The notes below the pieces were generated by a model. It was given only the letters and a program-made list of their open reading frames with translations. It was not told the origin of the DNA and did no database searches. Position numbers and translations under genes: made by a program. A stretch of 23,022 nt of DNA, taken from NCBI GenBank assembly GCA_023853785.1, contig JAJIRX010000688.1, forward strand, positions 1-23,022, read 5' to 3'. Origin of the DNA: Psilocybe azurescens (lineage: Eukaryota > Basidiomycota > Agaricomycetes > Agaricales > Agrocybaceae). This document shows, one piece after another, positions 12,123-22,319 of this stretch (its first letter is position 1; every line of letters begins with the position of its first letter).

Positions 12123-14750
12123 ATGGCCGGAGGTGCAGGTGGTACCGGAGGAGGTGTAGCCTCGAAGTCTATCGTATGGGCAATCATTATGTCGGCGTTT
12201 GCAGGTATGGTGGCTTTTTAATGAGAAGCAGTGTCCAGTATCTTATTGATTGCGACAACTACAGGTTTTGGTGGAATTCTGTTTGGGTATGAGCAAGCGA
12301 TAAGTTCTTGGACCGACCGCTCATATTTACTAGGTATGACACGGGAACGATTGGAGGAGTCATTGCTATGAATGATTGGCTCGATGTATTCGGCAAATTC
12401 GACCCCTCATTGGGCCGCTACATCCCCACAAACGATAAATCCCTTGTTGTTCGTTCAGCTTTATCTTGTTTGTCTTTATGGCACATTATGATACTCTTGT
12501 AACTCAGGTATCCATTCTATCTGCCGGAACATTCTTTGGTGCCCTCCTGGCATCACCCGTGGGCGACACTCTCGGCCGTAAATGGGGTCTCGTCGCATCT
12601 TGTTTAGTTTTCTGCCTGGGTGTCGGTCTCCAACTGGATACATCATGGGCTGTCTTCGTCATTGGCAGAGTTATCGCCGGTTTGGGAGTGGTAAGCCAGC
12701 CCAAAATACTCGATAATCTGATATTGAAATTTTGTCATAGGGTCTCGTGTCATGTTTGGTTCCCATGTATCAGTCAGAGGTAAAGCAGTCTTTCACCCTG
12801 GTTATGAAAGTCCTCATGCTGATTTCCGCTAGTGCGCACCCAAATCTATCCGTGGTCTTATCGTCGGACTTTACCAATTGGCCAGTAAGTACATATTACT
12901 TATGATATCAATTAATAGCCTGTTAACATCCGCATATTGTTTAACAGTCACTATTGGGGCCCTTCTTGCCGCTATTGTGCTGAATGCTACCAAAGATCGC
13001 CAAGATCACTCTGCATGGAGGGTAAGTTTTCTTCACGGTAACTTCACGATGTGATCCTGGGGCGCGATCTGGATTACAATTCATCGCGATCTATATTCGA
13101 CGTGAACTCCAATGTGCTGACACCCTCCACAGATACCAATTGCCGTGCAGTTCGTATGGGCTGCCATTTTAGCTGGTGGAATGGTGCGTTACGAATTTTC
13201 ATTCCCATGGGGCGTATATCAACCTTCAATCATTCTAAAAATAGATGATGTTACCCGAAAGCCCGCGCTATCTCCTGTTGAAGAATCGCCGAGATGATGC
13301 CCGCGTTTCTCTTGGAAGATTGATGACAGCTTCCCCCCGACTCGCCTGAGGTTGAGGCAGAGGTCGTTGAAATTGCCACTGCGTTGGCTGTTGAACAAGA
13401 GGCCAACCAGGGTGGATATGTCGCATGCTTCAAGAACAACGCAGACAGGAACGGGTTTAGGACATGGACTGGTATTTTGATGCAAGGAGTGAGCAGCTGC
13501 GTTATCCAGTCAGTCACCTGTTTAAGACTAATAATTATCTTTTAGTGGCAACAACTTACTGGTATTAACTTCATCTGTAAGTACCACCTGTGTATTTTTG
13601 CGAAATGGCCAGTGCTCATTATTTGTTTACAGTCTACTACGGGACCGTAAGTTATTCGTCCGCTCCTTCTCCTAGAGCGTGGTGTAACCTGTTTTTCTTA
13701 GACATTTTTCCTGCAAGCTGGAATCAAAAACGGTTTCGTTATCCAGTCAGTACTTGCATATGACAAATGACGGAGCAGGAATTGATCACGCGCTTCCTTT
13801 TCCAGGATTATTGCAGATGTCGTGAACACCGTCATGACGTTGTTCGGTATCCAGCTCATCGACCGTGTTGGCCGCAGAAAGCTGCTTCTCATTGGAGCTG
13901 CTGGTATGTGTGTCAGTGAATTCATCGTCGCCATCGTCGGTGTTACGGCTGGTCAGCCCCATGGAGCTGAGGTCAACATTACGGCTCAGAGAGTCCTGAT
14001 TGCATTCACTTGCTTGTATGTCGTCGACGGTCTAGCCATACAGTGGTACGATAGCTAAACTTATTCTCCCAATTTAGTTACATTGCCTTCTTCGCCACTT
14101 CTTGGGGACCAGTCATCTGGGTTCTTACTGGAGAGCTTTTCGTACGTTACATGCTTCCTGAGCTTCCAGCTCAGTTCACTAAAGAATTCCCAACAGCCTC
14201 TCGGTGTCCGTGCTAAGAGCATGTCTCTGGCCGTTGCCAGCAACTGGCTCTGGAACTTTGGAATTGCATATGCCACACCTTACCTTGTTAACCCATCTAC
14301 GACAGGAGTGAACGCTGTGAAGGCGGCGAACCTAGGAGTCAAAGTGTTCTTCATTTGGGGCGGAACTTGTGTTGGATGCTTTATTTTCACGTATGTTTTT
14401 CTATTAATACTGTATGAATGGTACCTCAGGATTGACGTGTCACTGCATCTGTAGATACTTCTTCATTCCAGAGACAAGAGGGCTATCCTTGGAACAAATT
14501 GATATTCTCTACAGAGAATCAAGCAGTATGTGTTATGCTTCTGTGCATATACCGCCCCTACTTACCTCTTCTTTCTCTCTAGTTCTTGGATCCAACAAGA
14601 AACGCCAAGAAATTCTCGACCAAAACAAGACATTCACCACCAACTATCACAGCGAAAAGGGAATCGTAAGTCGCTGCATCTAGTGACCAATCGTATCAGT
14701 GACTAATTATAATGCGACAGGTTGAGCACGATGAGAAGGCGAGTGCATGA
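12123..14750 (+). CDS. MFS hexose (monosaccharide) transporter B
   Basis: This is the second 12-helix hexose transporter of the MFS sugar porter family, closely similar to transporter A. Eighteen exons: 12123-12204, 12265-12286, 12334-12448, 12508-12690, 12741-12779, 12833-12884, 12948-13021, 13133-13183, 13245-13488, 13546-13576, 13633-13646, 13702-13745, 13806-14015, 14078-14141, 14197-14390, 14455-14525, 14583-14665, 14721-14750, giving 533 aa. Signatures: FGYDTGTIGG, GDTLGRK (about 92-98), VPMYQSECAPKSIRG, PESPRYLLLKNR, GWQQLTGINFIFYYG, DRVGRRKLL, GELFPLGVRAKSMS and PETRGLSLEQID. One extra C in the six-C run at 13333-13338 breaks the frame in exon 9; with five C the frame and phase are restored. 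Its first three exons have exactly the same lengths as in A (82, 22, 115), showing common ancestry. Exon 11 is only 14 nt. The intron after exon 12 uses a GTCAGT donor. Substrate not predictable. Confidence 0.92.
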
Positions 14751-14841
14751 GGACCTGCATCGGTTGGCTTACTCCACTGAGCGGCTACATAATACCCTCA
14801 TACCGTAACGCCTCATGTTAATATTGTTTTTGGTGTACGAC

Positions 14842-14860
14842 GTTGTATATTTGATACAAC
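14842..14860 (+). repeat. Perfect 7-bp inverted repeat, possible 3'-UTR hairpin
   Basis: GTTGTAT and ATACAAC flank a 5-nt loop, 91 nt after the stop of transporter B. It would form a small RNA hairpin in the 3' UTR. With an A/T-rich stem it may be chance. Confidence 0.35.
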
Positions 14861-14943
14861 ATTAATGATTTATTTTTCTTCAACACAAAACACAATAATA
14901 AGTGAGATTGAACATGTTGATTTGCTTGACCTCACTACGCGAC

Positions 14944-14955
14944 GAGACGCGTCTC
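14944..14955. promoter_or_regulatory. 12-bp palindrome with ACGCGT (MCB-like)
   Basis: GAGACGCGTCTC is a perfect palindrome whose centre ACGCGT matches the MluI cell-cycle box bound by MBF-type factors in fungi. It lies about 1.1 kb upstream of the flavoprotein start, so any role is speculative. Confidence 0.3.
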
Positions 14956-15066
14956 AACGCGCTTCTAAGCTGATCCAGCTATATTACCCTGTATACATAG
15001 TTTTTACATGACAATAACCCGGTATCCCGTGTCAGCCAGTTAACGCGACCCGACAGTAACGCGACA

Positions 15067-15074
15067 GACGCGTC
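15067..15074. promoter_or_regulatory. Second ACGCGT palindrome (MCB-like)
   Basis: GACGCGTC repeats the ACGCGT core about 120 nt after the first, within a short stretch that also has TAACGCGAC twice. Function not shown. Confidence 0.3.
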
Positions 15075-15998
15075 CTCAGAGTCATGTCCTTACGCTTAGC
15101 CCCTAAGTGTGTATTCATCGGCAGCTGGGAGTTTGAGAAAGGACTTATAATCTTTTCGCAGATCATTTCCCAGTAACTGAGTAGGTACAAAGTTTCCGTC
15201 GGATCGGTTTTGCTGCATCACAGTGTTCAATTATCGTCTCGGCGACAAATATGGACGATATGTACCATACATAATTTTCCCATCTGGATGATAATCTCGA
15301 AAAGGACAGCCATAGTTCTTCTCCTTCCATTGGCACGTCATATCCCAAAGTTACAAATATTGTTGATGCGTGAACTTTGTCCGCTTCGTTACCTTCTGCT
15401 CTAATTGAGAGTTTTATGGAACGAAAGTCAGAGCCTGGTATTGGTCATTCCGGTCTCCAGCAGTGAGCAGACGGCGGTGTTACTGGTCATATGATCTCTC
15501 TCCTGATCGCGTGATAAACAATGAAAGACGCGGCATAGCAATATCATCGTGCACGCGATTTGATTAAAAGGTGTAGTCAATTAAAGAACGATAGCTGAGG
15601 ATCTACATTACTGATTGGTTCGATAAGAGTGTGTTTCTATCATAGATGCTATATAGAAAACTCTCCTTGTCTTTTAGAGAACAGGATATGTTAAAGACGT
15701 CGACAGGGAATGAACAGTTTAAAATTGCAGACATGGAGAATCACGAATATACTTGTACTTTAAAATACACAATTTCTTTGAGGATGTCGGCGTCAAAATG
15801 ATCACGTATCTATGAATACCCTTCCCGCCAGAAGTAACACATTCTGGACATGGAATGCAGAAGAATCGCGTGCCACATCGTAGTAAGAAGTGGAAGGGAC
15901 AAATGGGATTGATCATCATCCTTCCTTACTACATCTTACTAATTATAACCATAACTAATACTGGGGTGAGTCATCGAGTTTAAGGGTCTCGAAATCTG

Positions 15999-16006
15999 TA
16001 TAAAAA
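15999..16006 (+). promoter_or_regulatory. TATA box of the flavoprotein gene
   Basis: TATAAAAA lies about 50 nt upstream of the ATG at 16051, a typical TATA-to-start distance for compact fungal promoters, and supports that start. Confidence 0.55.
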
Positions 16007-16050
16007 GCCGACCCAAGGATCGTGGCGAAGATCCAAAAATATCCCCCACT

Positions 16051-18624
16051 ATGCTGTCCCCCTACTATACAGTGTCTACTCACTGTTCACCTTGCAGGCC
16101 TCGGACTTTGGCGGCACAATTCTGATCAATACATCCCCAGACTGGAACGCCTTGAACCATAGCGTTCACGGGCATCTTAAAGCCGCGACACCATTCTCTC
16201 AACCATGTTTCTCTCAGTACAGTACGCCAAACCAGGCGGCCTGTACTGAGATTCAATCACATAACGAAGATCACTGTAAGCCCACATGATGTTTATGGCA
16301 TCGAATCTCAAGTTCTAACTTCGTTCTACATCTATCATGGATGCGACAGTATTTCGATCGAGCCACTTCGGCGCATACGAGCTTACCAACTGGGAGACAT
16401 GTCAGACAACCGGAGATCAGTGCCTTCTAGACTGGTTGGCTCCCACCAACCCGGCAGCGTTCGCTCCGCCAAGACGATGCCTCCTAGGAAATGTACCCAG
16501 CTACTATGTAAGTAAGTTTCCCAGAGTCCTGTTCTTAACGTAATGGGCGGGTCATGTGGATATCCATGAAACAGATTGATGTGTCGGGTCCGGACGACGT
16601 AAGAGTTGCTTACGACTTCGCAAAAAGACCGGAATCCGCCTTGTTATCAAAAATTCTGGGGTACAGACTACATCTAATGCGTGCTGGGAAATGCAATCCT
16701 GACTATTTTTGCATAAAGCACGACTATTTGGGCCGTAGCTCGGGTCCAGGAACTTTGGCACTTTGGGTACGTCGCATCTCGGTTTGGCCCAGTGCCCAAG
16801 GTCTCATCTCAACTCGTTGCTACAGACGCACAACCTTGACAAAGTGAGAGAAAGAGAGATTGTTTGTTAAGCTTTCAGAGTCTCACGCAGATATAGCTTG
16901 TACTTAACAGATCATTTATACCTGATGGATGCGATCCGTCCGACCCAGTAATGACAGCGATAACGATCGGAGTCAGTAACCCCCAGACATTTCTCAATTC
17001 AAGCCTCCAATCCGTCAACTCACACAACAATATCTACAGGCGGGTCAGCAATTCCGCGCCATATACGACTTCGCACGCGATAACAAAGTCACCTTCGTGG
17101 GAGGAGCCGATCCAAGCGTTGGGGCGTCGGGTGGATGGGTGATGGTCAGTGACTGTCTCACGGTTCTTTCATATCCTATTTTGGCATTATTAATGCCATT
17201 TCTGGCCCTTTCATGCAGGGCGGTGGCCATAGTGCATTATCCCCTACCATGGGTCTAGGTGTGGATAGGGTTTTGGAATTCAAAATAGTCACTCCAGATG
17301 GGAAGAACCGTACTGCTAATCGCTGCCAGAACCAGGACCTGTTCTTTGCTTTGAGGGGAGGCGGAGGTGGGACGTTTGGCGTGGTTTTGGAGAGCACGTT
17401 CATTGCTTCGCCACGAGTGACTGTTCAAGCGTATGCGAGCGTTATTTCATATTCCATCTTTGTAGAAAGACTCAATAATTCAACAGGGTATTCGGGGAAT
17501 ACGAAAATACAAGGGAAAATTCTTTCAAATTGCTGAAAGCACTCGCCGGCAACGCGGTGCAACTGGCAACGGACGGGTGGGGCGGTTATATCACTGTAAG
17601 ATGACTTGCGCACTCCAAAGCATCGCAAAAGGCATCTAACTGATTTGAGAGCCGCCTGCTGGAACCGCAGTCTGGGCGAACGCCGTTCTTGACTCGGACG
17701 AGGCCCAAAAATCTGGATCTAGCGTAGTGGACGCGTTCGCATCGATAAACAGCACCGTCACGTTCATGACCTTCGATTCTTATTCCGACTTTTATGACAC
17801 ATTCATTGACCAGCATCCTGATGTACGTTTCCCATTACTCCCATCTTTCATCAAGGGACTGATTTGTCGCACTGTATAGCCAGTAGGAAGACCGCAGATC
17901 TTGGGTACACGTCTCATCCCATCCGACAAGTTCGGCGACGACATTCTCGTCGATGCTATAGCGAACGGAATGCTGGACTCGGATTTCGGACAGATTCTAG
18001 CCGTCACTCCATTCCCCTTCAAAGACTTCAAGCATGGTGAAACGTCCATCAACCCCGCATGGAGGAACGCCGTCTGGGAGGTAAGTGCATTCCAACTTTT
18101 TCAAGTCGCTGGGTGAATGTGAGCTCACATAAGGATACATTCTTGATTAGCCCATCATAAGTTATTTCTGGAACTATAACTCTACCCTCCCGGAACGTGT
18201 AGGTCAATACAAGAAGTTGACTGAGAAATTAGCGGTTATCCGCGAGCGCACACCTGATGCTGGTGTTTATTTCGTGAGCTCATCTCGATTCATGAGTCGA
18301 AGCAAGTTTTGCTTAGTGAACAAATCAACAGAACGAGGCCGATGTCTATGAGCCTAATTACATCAAGGCGTTCTGGGGAGACAACTATGATAAGTTGTTG
18401 TCCATCAAGCAGAAATAGTGCGTATTCCACATACTTGTAACGGTCTAGAGTGCTACTGATCCAAATTCAAATAGCGATCCTGACCATATCCTTGATTGCT
18501 GGCGCTGTGGTGAGTCACTTGAAGTGTTGTCCTTGTGAAAAGTTTCTGATGAACATGGCGGGAAATAGTTGGATGGAAAGGCCCCAAGGACCCATTATAC
18601 AAGTGCTACCCCAAGATTAATTAG
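16051..18624 (+). CDS. Secreted FAD-linked oxidoreductase (PCMH + BBE type), damaged as written
   Basis: A VAO/BBE-family flavoprotein oxidising a small alcohol, sugar or similar substrate with O2, probably secreted. Fifteen exons sum to 575 codons: 16051-16275, about 16338-16507, 16575-16660, 16719-16766, 16826-16843, 16891-16971, 17040-17144, 17219-17430, 17487-17595, 17652-17822, 17880-18080, 18151-18273, 18332-18417, 18475-18509, 18569-18624. A hydrophobic leader (LLYSVYSLFTLQA) precedes the mature part. SGHDYLGRS carries the expected FAD-linking His (about residue 162). GGADPSVG has Asp where bicovalent relatives have Cys. GWVMGGGHSALSP and the C-terminal BBE motif DCWRCVGWKG complete the fold. 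Lesions: one C short at 16058-16062 (ATG and leader out of frame); no AG acceptor before exon 2 (CATGG near 16335-16339 where one extra G would give AG); one A short at 16622-16626; in-frame TAG at 16894-16896, where homologous length predicts a sense codon. Exons 7-15 are intact. Either a decaying gene or consensus errors. Confidence 0.8.
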
Positions 18625-18943
18625 TGTCGCAACTGAACCACCTTTAGAATTCTCGTCAGTAGTAAATGATAAAGATTTCAGCCCAGGGCTGGCCTTTCCC
18701 AACGTTTGTCACCTAGCTTCGTAGCTTCAGAGTCGTACTACCCATCAAATGCCACAAGAGAACTGAAAAGACGAATTCCATTATGAAAAGAAGTTGAAAC
18801 AGAGTATGACAAATGAGAAAACATCCAAACGATAAACCGTGAATAAGGGATCGGACCGATCAGCTGGCGTCCACAAGATTACCCTCCGGAACCACTAAAA
18901 CAGAGAAAAAAAAGGAGAACATAAACATCAATAAGAACAAATC
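18625..18943. other. Convergent intergenic region
   Basis: These 319 nt separate the 3' ends of the flavoprotein (+) and COPB2 (-). No gene is visible. An A-run near 18906-18913 and A/T-rich sequence fit the overlapping 3' UTRs of the two convergent genes. Confidence 0.45.
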
Positions 18944-21900
18944 TCAGGCAATAGAAGAAATATACGAACATAAAAGCAGTTCTTCCTCCCTCGCCAGCAC
19001 ATCTTCCCACCCCTCCTCGAACAGTTCGGGGTTCTGAGAGGGTCAGCGATCGTCGCAGCTATCTTTGACCGATTTTTAGCGGCGAGGTCGGCTTTCCAGC
19101 TCTCCACCGCCTTGGGCACAAGTCTAGAATAACGTATAACGCGGGAAGAGGAAGAGGAAAACGCAATGCCGCCGGGTAAGGAACTGACACAGGAGTCAAG
19201 ATAAGAATAGAACGGCGAACCTCGGAGCGTATGTGCGCGCGAACAGGGCGGCCTCTGGTGCCCGTTGGGTGTTCGTAAGAAGGTCAACGCAGGCCGCTGC
19301 ATCGCCCAGCTGCAGGGTGATAGCAAATGCTAAGTTATTCTGCCCCTTCTCGGCTAAATTAATTGTTTGGGATGAGGATTAAGATAAGTCTTTTATTTAT
19401 AACGGCATCGAGGAAAAGAAAAGAAAAGAAAGCTTAGAAAGAAACAGGAGGACGTACCAGCACTCTTGGCCAGGGCAGCCAGGCCCTCGCGGTCGCCAAT
19501 CGCGAGGAGGAGCAGCATCGACGCGCTGAGGTCGTTCGCCTTCTCGAAGCTCTCCTTCGCGAGGTCGAAGCGCCACACCGTCAGCGCGCGGTCGCCCAGC
19601 GCTTTCCACTTGACCTCGGACTCGTTCTCGGGCACGCTGCGCGCGATCTCGGCCGCGATCTCGAGGTCGTCCAGGGAGAGCGCGAGGTCGAATTTGTGGT
19701 CCGGGTCGGCGGTCACCTGGATCGCGAGCTCTTTCAGGTCTAGAGGTCGCAGAAAAAAGAAGAGAAAAAGGAGGTTAGGGTTTATTTTATGCGTATGAAG
19801 CGTGGTGGGTAGGTAGGTATACGTACCACGGCCTTCCAGGAATCGCGCGACTTTGTTTAGCTGGTCTTTGGGTAGTGTGGGGAGGATGTCGGCGGCGGTG
19901 TCCATGTCGCCTCTGAGGATCGCGGTTTGGTATTCAACGACATTGAGGGAGAGGGAGTATCCGTAGATGTTGAGCTCTTTGTCGGCGAGGTAGACACGGT
20001 TGTGAGCTGGGATGTATCCAAGGAGGTAGAGGGATCTGAAGAGTCGCTTAGATCTAAAGCCTGAAGGAGAGAGAGAGGGAGGGGTAGAAAGTGCTTACGT
20101 GTCGAAGGGGCTGATGGTATATGATTCTGAGCCAACGAAGTAGCACAGTCGGTTCGTGGCAGTGGTATAAATGAAGCAGTCGCCAACCCATTTAGCTGAC
20201 TTCACGCTACAAAAAGTTATTTATGTCAAGATGAAGAAAGTAGGATTTTGAAAAGGCGAAGGCGTACCTCTCCTGGACGTCGGCTACAACTTCAAATGCT
20301 TCCTCGACACCCTCGTCGGTAATTTCAGCACCTTCTTCGAGCTTGGCGTTGTACGCATCCCTGTCGAAGCGGAGAATGTATAACGACTCCTCGGAGGCGA
20401 TGGCTACTAATGAGCCGGTGCCAGACCAGAATACCTAGGGTTGATAAAAATGAGCATAAGATTCGAAGTAAATCTCGAAGAATAAACGCACATTCTTGGC
20501 GTCCACGTCGATGCGTCGGACAATCTCGCCACTTTCCCAATCCCAGAACATGATGAACCCATTTCCTCGCGCAGCAGGAGCGTGCCGCCATGAATGCTCT
20601 CGATAGACCAGCTACCCGCGCCTTTCATGCCGACGCCCGGCCGCTCCTTGAAGTTCTTGTACACCTTTAGTTTGACCTTATTTTCGAGGACAGCGTAGGT
20701 GTTGGAGTCGGGCGCCCATGCGAAAGAGATGCCGTTACCGAAGCTCTTGTTCCGCCAGGCGAGCGCGGTGTAGACGATGTATTCGCCGTCGCCGACGACG
20801 GTGACGAAGCGGCCGTTCGGGGAGTGCATGATGGAGGTGGCGAAGATTTCGGTGGAGCCGATTTCTTTGGTGGAGAGGGACAGGCGCGTGCCGTCTGCGA
20901 CGGGTGAGCGAGTCTTCGTCGGGCTGCGAGATGGTTTGGAGGTTTCCGGAGATGACGTCGTGGTTGCGGGTGTAGATGAGCTTGCCAGAGGGTCCATGCT
21001 GAGAGTGGGCTCGTCTCTACCGAGCTAGCGGGATATTGAGTGCATGTACGATGGAATGGGCGGGATGGGGCATACCTTGACGACGACGACACCATCGTCG
21101 AAGCCGACTGCTAATTCATTCGCGTCCTTGCGGAGCGCAACACACCAAGCGCGCTCCAGAGCGTATGATAGGGTGTTCTCGACTCTGTAGGTCCCGCTGT
21201 TCCAGATTTTGACGGTCCCGTCTTCGCTGCCACTTATGATGATGGGCAGGTTGGGATGGAATACCGCGAAGGAGACGTTGTTTGTGTGGCCTTCCATGGT
21301 TTGCACGCAACTTTTGCTCAGGTAATCCCAGACACGAACGGTTTTGTCGTCGCCGGTGGTGACGAGATATGGCTTGTCGGCTCCTGGATAGAAGTCGACG
21401 TAGTTGACACCCTTGTCGTGCGCCTCCATCGTGAAATTGGCGGTCGATGAACCCAGAGACCACATTTTAACTGTGCGATCGAGACAGGCTGACACGAAGG
21501 TATTTGAGTCTTTTGGGTTAAATACAATGTTCATGATAAAGTGCGTATGTCCTTCATAGACCTGCGCTCGTGTAAATTATACATTTGACACTGAAGCAGC
21601 AGCATTGGAAACGCACTTGGATGTTCTTCCAGCCCTTGTCCCAATCCCAAGCCTTGATCGTCATGTCATCACTTCCGGTGAGAACGATGCTCGCGGTTGG
21701 GTGAACTGTCAAGCATCGTATGTAATCTGGATGGGCTTCGAATGCGGCAATCTTTTCGTGTGTGTTGTAGTTGAATACACGAAGCTGGAAGTCGTCTGAG
21801 CCGGCAACAAACCAGTTCTTGCGCGGAATGAACTTGACACATCGGACGGGAACTTCAGCAACTTCGAATGTCTTGACGATAGCGCCTGTTTCGTGGTCAT

Positions 21901-22070
21901 ATATGTTCACAGAACCATTGTAGAGACCGGTAAGCAGCCAGGGCTCGGTTGGATGGAAGTCGACCCCTTTGACGCGATCTGAACGAGACAAGAGCTTTTT
22001 CTATAACAGATATGAGAAATGTAACAAATGTTTATATTGCTTGTGAACGTACATTGAGGTCCAAGAGCAT
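18944..22070 (-). CDS. SEC27 (COPB2): Coatomer subunit beta-prime (COPI coat)
   Basis: COPI coat subunit that drives retrograde Golgi-to-ER and intra-Golgi vesicle traffic and binds KKxx cargo through its WD40 propellers. Exons in transcript order: 22053-22070, 21617-22000, 21076-21561, 20492-21024, 20268-20434, 20099-20206, 19827-20035, 19458-19739, 19221-19353, 18944-19123, giving 833 aa. The start MLLDLN is joined to [20 protein letters not shown], the hallmark N terminus. WD repeats follow ([48 protein letters not shown]), then the second propeller ([20 protein letters not shown]), [20 protein letters not shown], and the helical solenoid ([19 protein letters not shown]), ending in [18 protein letters not shown]. 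The window needs four corrections: a missing base at 20990-20992, an extra base near 20905-20912, a missing base near 20566-20580, and a missing C (G run) at 19028-19031. Without the last, the protein ends at 18928 with an unrelated tail. As the gene is essential in yeast, these are most likely consensus errors. Confidence 0.93.
19412..19431. repeat. Short AAAAG tandem repeat in a COPB2 intron
   Basis: About four GAAAA/AAAAG units lie inside the 104-nt intron 19354-19457, the longest COPB2 intron. On the coding strand this is a TTTTC pyrimidine tract. Confidence 0.5.
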
Positions 22071-22319
22071 TCTATTGCACTTGCGCTGGTCGTGGTTATC
22101 GAAATCTAAAGTGCCGACGTGGTCTCCGTGAATACTGTGTCCAGTAGGAGGTAATGGGGAGTTAGCGATTATGTGATCAAATAAATAATGTTTGGTGAAA
22201 CTAATTGGTAATGGTTGCACTGCCGGTCTGACGCTGTTGTTCCTTCTCTCACATCTTTCTTTCTTCTTCTTCCTCGTCGTCTTCAACAGCGACGGAGGGC
22301 TTTCTCTCTTTTCTTATTA
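22071..22319. promoter_or_regulatory. Divergent promoter region, COPB2 and chitin synthase
   Basis: Only 249 nt separate the two start codons, so both genes must share or overlap promoter elements. The half next to the chitin synthase is strongly pyrimidine-rich (about 22245-22315). I see no clear TATA box for either gene. Confidence 0.55.

Larger units (their letters stand above)
14751..15998. other. Gene-poor region between transporter B and the flavoprotein gene
   Basis: About 1.2 kb without a recognisable gene. The proximal part is the A/T-rich 3' flank of transporter B. It contains a 7-bp hairpin (14842-14860), two ACGCGT-containing palindromes, and the upstream region of the flavoprotein gene. 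Confidence 0.45.

Noticed and set aside
16072..16095. A 24-nt intron (GTGTCT...CAG) that would rescue the flavoprotein leader frame
   Set aside because: Too short for known spliceosomal introns; a missing C in the run at 16058-16062 restores the frame and a signal-peptide-like leader more simply.
19393..19905. Minus-strand open frame reading through COPB2 exon 8 into flanking introns
   Set aside because: The parts outside 19458-19739 and 19827-19905 are intronic, with clear GT/AG borders and non-conserved pyrimidine-derived residues.
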